Assembly (NCBI RefSeq): GCF_001012815.1
Contig: NZ_JYJP01000015.1
Coordinates: 62,001 to 126,000 of the forward strand
Reading direction: 5' to 3'
DNA length: 64,000 nucleotides
Source of the DNA: Vibrio mexicanus
Lineage (GTDB): Bacteria; Pseudomonadota; Gammaproteobacteria; Enterobacterales; Vibrionaceae
Program-made: the position numbers and the translations under genes
The notes under the pieces: generated by a model
Seen by the model: only the letters and a program-made list of their open reading frames with translations
What the model was told of the DNA's origin: nothing
Database searches by the model: none
Part shown: positions 1 through 9,764 of the stretch, piece by piece
How positions within the stretch are numbered: position 1 is the first letter of the stretch
Layout of the letters: the number at the start of each line of letters is the position of its first letter

Positions 1-120
1 TACAGTAGTAATTTTCGAACGGAAGATCAAGCATTTTGTGGTGAATATTTACTCAAAGATCGTCGTTTGATCACATTTTTTGGCGGATTCATAGGTGTAT
101 TGGGAAAGTGGTGGGGCTAA
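1..120 (+). CDS. C-terminal end of an unidentified protein
   Basis: An open frame runs in from the left edge and stops at TAA 118-120, giving 39 residues that end RLITFFGGFIGVLGKWWG. A rho-independent hairpin follows within ten bases, which supports a true gene end. The tail is hydrophobic and glycine-rich, as at the end of a small membrane-associated protein. I do not recognise the family, and the rest of the gene lies outside the window. Confidence 0.55.
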   Translation, partial: YSSNFRTEDQAFCGEYLLKDRRLITFFGGFIGVLGKWWG

Positions 121-129
121 GAAACGCAA

Positions 130-150
130 AAAGCGCCTAGGAGGCGCTTT
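130..150. terminator. Bidirectional hairpin terminator between convergent genes
   Basis: AAAGCGCC and GGCGCTTT pair around a five-base loop. Read on the minus strand the stem is followed by five T, so it best serves the small gene at 176-355. On the plus strand the T tract is short. It sits between two convergent genes. Confidence 0.75.
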
Positions 151-175
151 CTTATACAGGTGTTTTAGCTTGTGT

Positions 176-355
176 TTAACGAGCTTCTAATCGCTCACGT
201 TCTTGCGTTTCATCGATATTGAACTGACGTACATCAAGCGTTGCTAGTTCATAGCAGTCTTCACATGAGTAATGGCTTTTCCCATCAATGTATTCGTGTC
301 GAGTCAGTAGACTTGGCTTTTTACACCAATCGCAAGTGCCTTCGATTGTAAACAT
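176..355 (-). CDS. Small protein with two CxxC pairs (zinc-ribbon-like), 59 aa
   Basis: A 59-residue protein starts at ATG 355 and stops at TAA 176. It has CDWC near residues 8-11 and CEDC at about 31-34, spaced as in a minimal zinc ribbon, with an acidic/basic C-terminal helix (QERERLEAR). It has its own terminator at 130-150 and lies apart from other genes. Small cytosolic zinc-ribbon proteins like this are common in vibrios; I know no function. The four cysteines and clean ends support a real gene. Confidence 0.7.
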   Translation of the reverse strand: MFTIEGTCDWCKKPSLLTRHEYIDGKSHYSCEDCYELATLDVRQFNIDETQERERLEAR

Positions 356-528
356 TCGTTCTCCCCACCGTGTTCTTTAGGTGTTGTACGTTTATTAGTT
401 ATTGTCGCTGATTATTATGACATAAATCACGTAAACAGGTTAAGTATATGTTACGGGATGTGCGAAGGAGATCGATTGCTAACGCTTGATTTGGGTGGTT
501 TTAGAGCAAAATTGCAAGGAAGTGTGTT

Positions 529-1533
529 TTACATATTGTTAACATGTGTAAGGAGTACTTTCAGGGCCGCGTTGAGTCGCTTCATCTCATCATCACTGCC
601 CGCACGATCTGGGTGGTAGAGCGTACTTAACTGTTTAAATCGGCTTTTTATCACCCGCTCATTCGGAATCGATTTTGGCGTGAATCCAAACATTGCACAA
701 GCAACCGTGAGACGCTGATCGTCCGATGAATTTTTCGTCTTTTGCTGACTTTTTTTGAGCTGATTGAACAAGCTTTTCAATTGGCGGTTTTGTTTATCAA
801 TGACGGCTTTTTGTTGTTTTACCTGCTGTTTGAGAGTGAGCCTCTCATTGGTTTGTTCTTGGCGCTGTTTGGATCTTACACGTTTGACTACGAGTAAAGT
901 AACAGACACGAGTAAGATCACGGAGAGTGTCATGATAATATCTAGGTAGCGATTATTGGCTGGCGCAGATGAAGGGGCAACTGCGGGCGGCTGTCCTTCC
1001 ACTTCCACACTTTCAAAGGCGACAGAGAACTGATCGATTGATGAGACTTGGCTTGCTCTGCGATTATTGAACTGCTTCTCCAAAATCTTGGCGTAGGCTT
1101 CTTCAGCAGCTGGAGAATGTCTCGATGAGAGAAGGTACCATACTTCCGCTAACTTCAATGGATTGATGGGTTCAGAGGCGGACTCATAAAGCTGACCCAA
1201 AATCAGCTGTGCTCGTGCTTCACCGGATAGGGCTAGATCAATTAGCCAGAAAACAGCGCTGTAGATTGAATCATCACTCAATGGCTGCTCGAGGTGAAGC
1301 TCGGCCAATTTGTATTTAGCATTGATATGACCACTTTGCGCTGCAAGCGTCAGCCAGTATTCCGCTTCTTTTGCGGATTCGACATTCGCGTAGTCAGCCA
1401 AAAAAAATGTGCCCACATCATACTGGGCTTCGACGTTACCATTTTCAGCTTCTTGCAACTGCTGCTCGTTTGGGTTTGCCCACAACAATGGGCAAACAAT
1501 CAGTGCTAAGAATACGACTAAGAGTCTTTTCAA
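529..1533 (-). CDS. Membrane-anchored Sel1-repeat / J-domain protein
   Basis: A 334-residue protein with, in order: a Sec signal-like hydrophobic N terminus (about 1-19, ending WAN), Sel1/TPR-like helical repeats (about 25-155), one transmembrane segment (about 197-217), a glutamine/lysine-rich coiled coil (about 222-262), and a C-terminal J-domain-like region with the HPD motif at 307-309. J domains stimulate Hsp70 (DnaK) ATPase. Visible topology suggests Sel1 repeats in the periplasm and the J domain in the cytoplasm, which would recruit DnaK to the membrane. The J domain is short after the HPD loop. It appears monocistronic. Partner and substrate are unknown. Confidence 0.85.
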   Translation of the reverse strand: MKRLLVVFLALIVCPLLWANPNEQQLQEAENGNVEAQYDVGTFFLADYANVESAKEAEYWLTLAAQSGHINAKYKLAELHLEQPLSDDSIYSAVFWLIDLALSGEARAQLILGQLYESASEPINPLKLAEVWYLLSSRHSPAAEEAYAKILEKQFNNRRASQVSSIDQFSVAFESVEVEGQPPAVAPSSAPANNRYLDIIMTLSVILLVSVTLLVVKRVRSKQRQEQTNERLTLKQQVKQQKAVIDKQNRQLKSLFNQLKKSQQKTKNSSDDQRLTVACAMFGFTPKSIPNERVIKSRFKQLSTLYHPDRAGSDDEMKRLNAALKVLLTHVNNM

Positions 1534-1646
1534 CGTCCTTCGTCCTTGGAAGATTTAATGATAACGCGTTGAATTGCTTCAACTACCTAAATAGAGTTTA
1601 GGGGTTAATCATATTTAGAACAATAATGGATACGCGATCTCTTCAG

Positions 1647-2330
1647 TTACTTGAGTAACTTCCTTTCAGGAGCGCCATCGATAGGGCGGTTCACAGAGAC
1701 TTTACGGCCTTTTTTTAGTCCTACTTCGTAATCGGCGGTTAGATTCTTCATTGCTTCTTTAAGCTGCTGCTTAAAGGTTTCGCGGTCAATGTTCTTGAAC
1801 TCTTTGTCTATGTAGTTATTGATCTTATTGTTTGACTCTTCATCTGGCGTGATCGTTGGCAATTTCTCGAGTGCTCCTTCAACCCAGCCTGAAACGAAAG
1901 AGTTAACACGACGGGTCACTTCTAATGAACTTGTGCCCGAGCCTGAAAAACTGTTTCTGAACTGGCCAGTATGCTCATTCATCTCTCGATAGATAATGTC
2001 AAAAGCAAAAGCGGCAAAGATAGCTCTATCGGCTTCACCAATAAACTCGGCTCGCTTTAGACCTTTGTGATTAAGAAGCACCGCCTCTACGCCAAATTTG
2101 GTGTTGATGCCACGAATAACGCGCAACAGAGTAGAACTGATGTTCGCTGGGAGTAGATGTGTCGATTGAGTTTTGCCCATCTTAATGAACTCAATATCGT
2201 CCTTATCAAGACCATATTTGAGCATTAATCTGTGAGCCATTTTTATGGCATTCGCCGCTTCGTTAACGTTAGCGGAATTACCGAGCTCTAAGCATTTAGC
2301 TATTTTTTTGAGGGCTTTCTTTTTATCCAT
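1647..2330 (-). CDS. DUF2786 domain protein
   Basis: About 227 residues from ATG 2330; an in-frame TTG nine bases upstream is a less likely start. The N-terminal 45 residues (KKKALKKIAKCLELGNS...EAANAIKMAHRLMLKYGL) match the DUF2786 helical domain found in phage-related and chromosomal proteins. The remainder is charged, with a Gly/Ser stretch near the middle and a basic C terminus. No membrane segment or signal. Function is unknown. It is transcribed toward the J-domain gene but separated by about 110 bases. Confidence 0.75.
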   Translation of the reverse strand: MDKKKALKKIAKCLELGNSANVNEAANAIKMAHRLMLKYGLDKDDIEFIKMGKTQSTHLLPANISSTLLRVIRGINTKFGVEAVLLNHKGLKRAEFIGEADRAIFAAFAFDIIYREMNEHTGQFRNSFSGSGTSSLEVTRRVNSFVSGWVEGALEKLPTITPDEESNNKINNYIDKEFKNIDRETFKQQLKEAMKNLTADYEVGLKKGRKVSVNRPIDGAPERKLLK

Positions 2331-2433
2331 CGACAACAAAATTGCACTGTAAATTTTCGAAGTCGGACATTTTAACGTTTTTAGTTAAGAAGGGAAAGAT
2401 TCAACGAATGAGAGGATGTAGAAAGGAAGCAAA

Positions 2434-2454
2434 ACGGCCAGCAATGCTGACCGT
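2434..2454 (-). terminator. Terminator of the DUF3334 gene
   Basis: On the minus strand ACGGTCAGC and GCTGGCCGT form a stem with a three-base loop, followed by TTTTGC. It lies about 35 bases past the stop of the DUF3334 gene. Confidence 0.65.
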
Positions 2455-2486
2455 CTATTGATGATTAAACTCGGTTTTTCTTTTAG

Positions 2487-3167
2487 TTAAATGCCGAGTT
2501 CATCTAATAAGTCATCTGGATTCACTTGTGGCTCTGCAGATTTCTCTGGCTTCTTATTCATTGATTGCTGAGTTTGCTCCAAGATTGAATCTGGGCATTC
2601 GTCGTCTGCAACTTCGAATTCTTCTAATTGGATGAACTCAGTTTTATCCATCGCAAGTTCTAGATAGAAGATGTTGTTGTTGGCAGTAGAAAAGGTGACT
2701 CGTCTTGCTTGAGGTCTATCTAGGTTGGTATCAACCGAGAGGATGACCTGTTTATTCAAAGAGAGCATTTTCGGTTGGTTTTGAGTGATATTGGTTTGAA
2801 GCTCTTTGCGAATTTTATTCGTAAAATCACCAACTAATTGGTTCATTAACTCACCCAACACATCACCCACTTCATCCGATGTGTGCAGTACCGCCAGCTC
2901 TTCCTCTGGCATACCCATATTGCGCATGTAGTTGGTATAGACTTCCAGTGCAGCTTTTGCAGTAAAGTTGATCACGACTAAACCAGAGAATCCACCATCA
3001 AACAGCACAAAACAACCGAAGTCCGGTTTAAGACTGGTCTTGTTGATCTTCTGGACCATCGCGGAATAGTTAATAGGAGAATTCGTTGCAGAAGTCAGTA
3101 CTCCTGAAACTGATTGGCATAACTTTAATAGAATATCTTCCGTTGTTACTACTTTGTTTTTTTTCAT
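2487..3167 (-). CDS. DUF3334 protein with CheC/CheX-like signature
   Basis: A 226-residue cytosolic protein that I recognise as the vibrio DUF3334 family. Residues 95-115 contain GDVLGELMNQLVGD, with E106 and N109 in the ExxN arrangement that CheC/CheX/FliY phosphatases use on phospho-CheY. The rest alternates strand and helix as in the CheX fold. That suggests a chemotaxis-type phosphatase or a relative, but the family is formally uncharacterised. The C terminus is acidic and proline-rich (about 195-226). A minus-strand terminator follows the gene and the divergent ydiJ starts 206 bases away. Confidence 0.8.
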   Translation of the reverse strand: MKKNKVVTTEDILLKLCQSVSGVLTSATNSPINYSAMVQKINKTSLKPDFGCFVLFDGGFSGLVVINFTAKAALEVYTNYMRNMGMPEEELAVLHTSDEVGDVLGELMNQLVGDFTNKIRKELQTNITQNQPKMLSLNKQVILSVDTNLDRPQARRVTFSTANNNIFYLELAMDKTEFIQLEEFEVADDECPDSILEQTQQSMNKKPEKSAEPQVNPDDLLDELGI

Positions 3168-3373
3168 TATGTTTTCACTCTTGAATACGGCAAATCATTT
3201 GCACATAACTCTGTTAAGTCTGGACAAAAAACAGAGAAAAGAAAGTACTCCGGCTATTTTGGCACTGAGTTATTGTTTTGATCACCATTTAAATGTTGTA
3301 AAGTGACGAAACTCAAAGAATCTTAATAATAACCCATAGCTGATTGGATCAGCGTAGTAGGGGCAGGAAGCAA

Positions 3374-6300
3374 ATGTTACCAAGACTTCAATCTCAATCC
3401 GATGTCGATCCATTGGTGCTGCGTTTTTTAGAGCAATTAAAAGAAACCAGCTACAGTGGAGATATAGAAGCCACATATTCAAGCCGACTCGCCGTCGCCA
3501 CCGATAACAGTGTTTATCAACAGCTACCTCAGGCAGTCGTTCAACCTAAAAACACCTCTGATGTGCAAATCATTGCAACCCTTGGCGCTCAAGATGAGTT
3601 TGCCGATATCACTTTTTCACCTCGTGGTGGTGGTACCGGAACCAACGGACAATCCCTAACTAAGGGTATCGTGGTTGATCTCTCTCGCCATATGAACAAC
3701 GTGCTGGAAATTAATGCCGAGGAAGGTTGGGTGCGAGTTCAGACCGGGCTTGTTAAAGATCAACTGAATGACGCCGTTAGGCGCATGGCTACTTCTTCTC
3801 ACCAGATTTGTCTACCAGTAACCGAGCAACGGTAGGAGGCATGATCAATACCGATGCATCCGGACAGGGCTCATTGAAGTACGGTAAGACTTCAGATCAT
3901 GTATTGTCTCTGCAAGCGGTGTTCGCTGACGGATCGGTTTATGAGTCGGATAAGTCTTTGGGTGAACCAGAATCTGACACTTTTGCGGCTCAAGCGTTTG
4001 CGGTGACTGAAAAAGTTTGTCGTGAGAAACGCCAGCAGATCGTTGATAAGTTTCCGCCACTTAACCGCTTTTTAACCGGTTACGATTTGAAAAATGCGCT
4101 TGATGAAGCGTCAGATGAGTTTGATTTAACTCGAGTGCTTTGCGGGGCAGAAGGCTCTCTGGCGTTTATTACCGAGCGAAGCTTAATCTAACGCCGATTC
4201 CAAAGGCACGAACCCTAGTCAACGTAAAATACGACAGCTTTGATGCCGCGTTGAGAAATGCTCCGTTTATGGTGGAAGCCAAAGCGTTATCGGTTGAAAC
4301 AATTGACTCTAAAGTGCTGAACTTGGCTAAGCAGGACATTGTTTGGCATACAGTAAGCGACCTGCTCGAAGATGTACCTAACAAAGAGATGTTAGGCATC
4401 AATATGGTCGAGTACGCGGGACAAGATGAACGCGAAGTTGAGATACAAGTCTCCGAGCTAACTAAGCAGTTAGATGAGATGATTGCAGCTGGCGAAGGTG
4501 GCTTGATTGGTTATCAAGTGTGTAATGATTTGGCGGGAATCGGCCGGATTTACAACATGCGCAAAAAAGCCGTGGGCTTGTTGGGCGCAGCAAAAGGTGC
4601 AGCGAAGCCTGTTGCGTTTGCTGAGGATACCTGTGTACCGCCCGAGAACCTTGCTGATTTTATCGCTGAGTTCCGAGATCTACTTGACGAGAAACAGCTT
4701 AACTACGGTATGTTTGGTCACGTTGATGCTGGTGTACTTCACGTTCGTCCAGCTCTAGATTTATGCGATCCTGAGCAAGAAGCATTGATGCATCAAATCT
4801 CCGATGAAGTTGTGAAGCTGGTGGCAAAATATGGCGGCTTGATGTGGGGTGAACATGGCAAAGGTTTCCGCTCTGAATACGGGCCGGAGTTCTTTGGACA
4901 GGAGCTGTTTACCGAGCTTCGACGCGTTAAATCTGCGTTTGATCCGTTAAACAAGATGAACCCGGGTAAAATCTGTACGCCGCTTGAGAGTACTGATGAG
5001 CTTGTGAAAGTCACCGATACCAAACGTGGCTACTATGACAGGCAGATCGACATAACCGTCCGTGACAGCTTCAAGCAGGCAATGGAGTGTAACGGTAACG
5101 GCTTATGCTTTAACTACGATACTTCCTCGCCAATGTGCCCTTCAATGAAAGTGACGGCGGACCGTCGTCATTCCCCGAAAGGCCGTGCGGGTTTAGTTCG
5201 CGAATGGTTGCGACAACTGACTGAGCAAGGCGTGGATATTCTCGACATCGAGCAGAAGTCGTTAAATGGGACGTCGCCAGTCAAAACTATGATTGACCGC
5301 GTTCGAAACACGCTCAATAAGCGTCATGAGTACGATTTCTCTCATGAAGTCTACGAGGCAATGAATGGTTGTTTGGCGTGTAAAGCTTGTGCCAGTCAGT
5401 GTCCGATTAAAGTGGATGTTCCTAGCTTCCGTTCTCGTTTCTTGAATTTGTACTACACACGTTACCAACGACCTGCAAAAGACTACTTGGTGGCGAACAT
5501 TGAAAGTATGTTGCCTCTCATGGCAAAAGCGCCATCGGCAATCAATCTAGTGTTGAAGCAAGGCTGGGTGCAATCGGCAACAGCAAAAACAATCGGTTAT
5601 GTGGACGCACCGCTGTTGTCTTCTCCGACACTGGCAAACCGAACCAAAGGAATTGATAGCTTCGATATGCAGCGTTTGGCTGCATTATCACAAGAGGCAA
5701 AGGACAATCATATTCTGATTGTTCAAGACCCATTTACCAGCTACTACGAAGCTCAGGTTATCGAGGATTTTGTCGCTTTAGCTCGTAAACTCGGCCAAAC
5801 GCCAGTGATCTTACCGTTCAAACCAAATGGTAAGGCTCAGCACATCAAAGGTTTCTTATCGCAATTTGCCAAAACAGCGAAAAGCACTGCAGGATTCCTT
5901 TCCCAAGTCGCTGATTTGGGTATTCCTATGGTGGGTGTCGATCCTGCTCTCGTCTTATGTTACCGCGATGAATACCAAGAGATTCTGGGCAAAGAGCGTG
6001 GTGACTTTGACGTTCTTACTGTTCATGAGTGGTTATTGCCGAAACTGGAGAGTGTTGAGGTATCAGCAACGACTAGAGAAGAGAAACCGTGGTATCTGAT
6101 GGCTCACTGTACAGAGAAAACCAAGTTACCTAACGCAGAAAAAGAGTGGGGCGCGATATTCTCTCACTTTGGTGCCACACTCAATACAGTGCCTGTTGGC
6201 TGCTGTGGTATGGCAGGTACCTTTGGTCACGAAGTCGATAAACTTCAAATGTCGAAAGACATTTATGGGTTGAGTTGGAAGCCGAATCTAGAGCAATTGC

Positions 6301-6407
6301 CAAAAGAGCGATGCTTGATAACAGGCTATTCTTGCCGAAGTCAGGTTAAACGATTTGAAGGTGTTAGCCCGATACACCCTCTTCAAGCATTGCTACAAAT
6401 CGTTTAG
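3374..6407 (+). CDS. ydiJ: YdiJ-type FAD / Fe-S oxidoreductase (D-2-hydroxyacid dehydrogenase family), two frameshifts
   Basis: Restored length is about 1011 residues, close to E. coli YdiJ (1018). The N-terminal FAD-binding PCMH domain has PRGGGTGTNGQ, the middle is the FAD-linked C-terminal domain (YGMFGHVDAGVLHVRP), then come ferredoxin-like cysteines (CLACKACASQCP) and a CCG-type domain with VGCCGMAGTFGHE. The family oxidises D-2-hydroxyacids and passes electrons on through Fe-S centres. Two single bases appear to be missing: between 3784 and 3785, where CGC-TATGGC is expected, and between 4176 and 4177, where GAG-GCG is expected. Alignment to E. coli continues across both. Start ATG 3374 is preceded by a GGGG-AGGAAG stretch. 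Divergent from DUF3334. Confidence 0.92.
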
Positions 6408-6441
6408 CAAGCTAGCTTGGTAATGAGTATCTTTTAAGTAA

Positions 6442-6469
6442 AACCCAGCGGTATCGTTGGGTTTTTTAT
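6442..6469 (+). terminator. Terminator after ydiJ
   Basis: AACCCAGCG, four-base loop, CGTTGGGTT, then a run of T. It starts 35 bases after the ydiJ stop and ends just before the next ribosome binding site (AAGGAAAAG). Confidence 0.85.
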
Positions 6470-6493
6470 TCTAACCACCATAAGGAAAAGTAG

Positions 6494-6955
6494 ATGAGCA
6501 AGTTAGAACTAAAAGTCCCACCAGTCGCCCTGTTTCTTATATTCGTTGTGGTCATGCACCGACTCTCTAGAATGCTTCCATCTGCAAATGTTGACCTACC
6601 ATTCGCAGCAGTAGTTGCCCTCGTGTGCTTTGTGATGTCAGGAGTGATCGGTCTCGCTGGTGTTTGGGAGTTTCGCCGCGCTAAGACAACCGTTAATCCA
6701 ACAAAGCCGGAAAATGCCTCATTGGTCGTAGACACGGGCGTTTTTGCGTACACACGAAACCCGATGTATGTCGCCCTTTTGATGCTACTCATTGGTTTGG
6801 GATACTGGCTTGGGAACTGGGCGAGTCTGTTGTGCCCAGTATTATTCGTTCTCTACATGAACAGGTTCCAGATCCAGCCTGAAGAACGAGTATTGGAGTC
6901 ACTGTTTGGGAATGATTATATTGCTTTCAAACAACGTGTCCGACGTTGGATTTGA
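6494..6955 (+). CDS. Isoprenylcysteine carboxyl methyltransferase-family membrane protein
   Basis: A 153-residue polytopic protein with about four transmembrane segments. Its C-terminal half holds the family signature: RNPMYVALL near residue 95, then IQPEERVLESLFGNDY and a terminal VRRWI, the SAM and lipophilic-substrate binding region of ICMT/PEMT-like enzymes. Bacteria lack CaaX prenylation, so these homologues probably methylate a small hydrophobic or thiol substrate; which one is not known. Start ATG 6494 follows AAGGAAAAG. The gene stands alone between ydiJ and the protease. Confidence 0.8.
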   Translation: MSKLELKVPPVALFLIFVVVMHRLSRMLPSANVDLPFAAVVALVCFVMSGVIGLAGVWEFRRAKTTVNPTKPENASLVVDTGVFAYTRNPMYVALLMLLIGLGYWLGNWASLLCPVLFVLYMNRFQIQPEERVLESLFGNDYIAFKQRVRRWI

Positions 6956-7164
6956 TGTTTATTATGTTGAACTTAAGTAATGAATAATATTGCCACTGTG
7001 AATGTATGTTTCTTATTTGGCTTTAGTGTGAATGCTTGACTTGGGACACTTTCAATATTGATGAACATGTGTCGCATAATCCATTGTTAATAATAATAAC
7101 CTCTAGAGAAGTAAGGGCGCTATGAATACCATTTTCTTAGTTAATTTTACTAAGGATGGTATAA

Positions 7165-8818
7165 GTGACGTTAAAAATAATGACGCTCGGTGCTTTGGTC
7201 GCCATGAGTTATTCCACTTTTGCGGCGGAGCTCAATCTCCCTCATCGCGGATCATAGACGGAACTATAAGTGTTGCCGAAGACTGGCCCTATATGACGGC
7301 TTTGGTTAATAAAGGTGTTAGTGCGTATTATGGTCAGTTCTGTGGCGGATCCTATATTGGAGAAAACTACATTCTCACAGCGGCACATTGCGTAGATAAT
7401 AAAGGGCCAGATGACTTGGACGTGGTTGTTGGTATCCATCAGCTGTCCCTAGAGGGGTCACAAGGTGCTCGCATTGAAGTTGAGCACATTTTTATTCACC
7501 CAGACTACGACTCCAACAATTTGGTGAATGATATTGCCATATTGAGGTTATCAAGGCCGCCCACTTCTAGCGAAGCTTCTGCGGTAGAGTATGCGGATGC
7601 GCTCACTCGACAAACAACCCCAGATTACACAACGTTAACGGTTGCAGGCTGGGGTAACACTGTACCCATCGGAACACCAAGTTATCCAGACCAGCTACTT
7701 GAGGTGGATGTAGGCTTATCCCTCAATACGATTGCCAGAATGCAATGGGAGGGGCAATTTCAACCAGTGTGAATAGTGAAATGTTCTGTGCTGGTACGTA
7801 TTACCAAGGCTATGATTCTTGTAGTGGTGATAGTGGTGGCCCAATTATCAACAAGAATACAGGTGTTCAGCTAGGTATTGTAAGCTGGGGGCGCACGGAA
7901 TGTGGAGCATATGGTTCTTATGGTGTGTATACAAATGTTAGTCACTACACGGATTGGATTGAGCAGCACACTTCAGGTTTTACTTACGAACAAGAGGTTG
8001 ATCTGGGAATTAGAAATGTAGGAGAGCACATTAGAGCGTTAACGTTCACTAATACTGGAAATAGCTCAGTGTCTTTTTCACCTGATTCTTTTGCTTTAAC
8101 TCAGTTTGAGGCATCTGATCGAATCGCATCGAATCAATGTGATGGCCGCACTTTGAGCCAAGGGCAATCTTGTAATGTAGAAATCATTCTAAACGTAGTT
8201 GAAGCTGGTGTAAGGGAGTACACTCTCTCGTTTGACTACACCCAGAATGGGAACATCTACAGTGGAGAGTCTGGCTTTACTCTCTCTGGTGTAGTAGATG
8301 CTTCTAGCGCACTAAGTAGTGGTATCGATCTGCCAAACACTGGCGTCTATTCTAATGACAATGAGTGGACGGTTCAGAATGGGCTTTTCAAGTCAGCGAC
8401 TATTGCACATAACCAAGAGTCTATATTGGTGATTGAAGGTGTTCCTAGTGGTTGGGTGACATTTGATCTTGAATATGCCACTCAATCTGATGCTGACTAT
8501 TTTTGCATTGAAGTTAACGGTAGTGTTAAGGACAAATTCTCTGGAGACTACAGTTATTCTCCTTGGTATTTGCAATTGACAGAGTCATCGAATCAAATTG
8601 TTTTTAAGTACGTAAAGGATGGCAATGAGTCATACGGTTCGGACTCAGTAGCATTAAGTCGTTTCGAATTTGAGGCCTCTGATAATACCAATTCTCCAAC
8701 CAATCCATCCAATCCAGGTGATTCAGCTATTTCCAGTTCATCTGACAGCGGCGGTTCTCTAGGTTGGTTAACATTGGCCCTGCTCGGCTTACTGCCCTTA
8801 AGAAAAAGAATTCAATGA
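7165..8818 (+). CDS. vesB: Secreted trypsin-like serine protease with GlyGly-CTERM (VesB-like), two frameshifts
   Basis: I choose GTG 7165 because it has AAGGATGG upstream and encodes a signal peptide (TLKIMTLGALVAMSYSTFA-AEL). One base seems missing near 7242, before SSRIIDG, and one near 7713, where VDVGLIPQYDCQNAMGG is expected. Restored length is about 551. The S1 domain has LTAAHC (His), NDIAIL (Asp) and GDSGGP (Ser). Ig-like and jelly-roll-like strands follow, then GGSLGWLTLALLGLLPLRKR, a GlyGly-CTERM signal for rhombosortase processing and type II secretion. The position beside DUF3581 and hut matches V. cholerae vesB (VC1200), but it is longer than VesB as I remember it and nearer VesA/VesC in size. 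Confidence 0.88.
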
Positions 8819-8825
8819 CTAAACA

Positions 8826-8853
8826 AAAAGCCGCTCAATCGAGCGGCTTTTTT
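8826..8853. terminator. Bidirectional terminator between protease and DUF3581 genes
   Basis: AAAAGCCGCTC, loop AATC, GAGCGGCTTTT with T on both strands, located between two convergent genes. Confidence 0.9.
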
Positions 8854-8873
8854 AGATTTCATGTTTGCTCTAC

Positions 8874-9599
8874 TTATGCAGCAGCTGCGAACTTCTCTAG
8901 GAACATATCCTTGCGCTCGTTGAAGCGGTTTACTAGATCGTCGACTGACGCTTGGTCATAAGGCTTTAGGCCACTGGCAACCATGCGTTTCACTCCTTTA
9001 CCGACCACTTCGTCACCTTCTTTGAATGCGAAGTTAAGAGTAACTAGGCCGCGTTTACCTTCTACATCAAATGTTGCACCAGTAAATGCAACTTCAGGGT
9101 GAGTCAGATCTAGGCGGTCAAACTCCACTTCCATGCTCTCGTAGATAACCAATGGGCGTTGGCAGTTAATCATCATTTGCTGCTCTTCCATAAGAGGCAC
9201 CATGATGTGTGGGAAGTTCATGCCAGAGAATTGAACGTAGTTTGTCACTACGTGCTCGATGAAGTCAGCGTTATGGCTCATTTCGCCTTCGCGTGACATG
9301 TGTAGGTACTCTTTACCCTTCTCGTCGACTAATGCGCTCTCTTTTTCACACTTATTCTCAATGCTCAGTGCAACCCCATCATTCACCATACCGGAGAAGT
9401 CAAAACGCATTTTCTGGCTGATGCCTTCTTTTTGAAGCAGTACGGCGAAAAGTAAGTCGCCAGGTACGCAAAAACGTTTGTTATCTTCATCGTGAATTGG
9501 GTTGAAATCACCAGCAACTTTCTTAGCAAAGTGGCTTGCCTGCTTGCGGGTGAACTGGAACTGATTATCTTGAGTTGAGAAATAAGGTGTTAAAAACAT
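8874..9599 (-). CDS. DUF3581 family protein (hotdog/MaoC-like)
   Basis: A 241-residue soluble protein. AKKVAGDFNPIHDED near residues 26-40 matches the hydratase motif of MaoC-type hotdog dehydratases (GDxNPIH), so an acyl-thioester binding or hydratase role is possible, though the family is annotated only as DUF3581. It occupies the VC1201 position between the protease and hutH. Start ATG 9599; the C terminus ends FAAAA. I see no membrane segment. Biochemistry is not known. Confidence 0.82.
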   Translation of the reverse strand: MFLTPYFSTQDNQFQFTRKQASHFAKKVAGDFNPIHDEDNKRFCVPGDLLFAVLLQKEGISQKMRFDFSGMVNDGVALSIENKCEKESALVDEKGKEYLHMSREGEMSHNADFIEHVVTNYVQFSGMNFPHIMVPLMEEQQMMINCQRPLVIYESMEVEFDRLDLTHPEVAFTGATFDVEGKRGLVTLNFAFKEGDEVVGKGVKRMVASGLKPYDQASVDDLVNRFNERKDMFLEKFAAAA

Positions 9600-9692
9600 A
9601 ATTTACGCTATCTAGCCAAAACTGCGTCGAATTATATATGAGAATCTAGTTTCAATGGTCCATCCAGTGTTTCGAATTGTAAAACAAACAAA

Positions 9693-9725
9693 AGCACGCC
9701 AACCAAGAGGTGCTTGGGGCGTGCT
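9693..9725 (-). terminator. Terminator of the hut operon
   Basis: On the minus strand AGCACGCC and GGCGTGCT pair around a 17-base loop and are followed by TTTGTTTGTTTT. It lies 40 bases beyond the hutH stop. Confidence 0.75.
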
Positions 9726-9764
9726 ACAGGCGTGCTCAAATCAATAAACGGCGACATTTCAGTG

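Noticed and set aside
3374-6407. ydiJ and other frameshifted genes as true pseudogenes or programmed frameshifts
   Set aside because: Breaks are spread evenly, also hit essential genes, lack slippery-site context, and the downstream sequence shows no decay.
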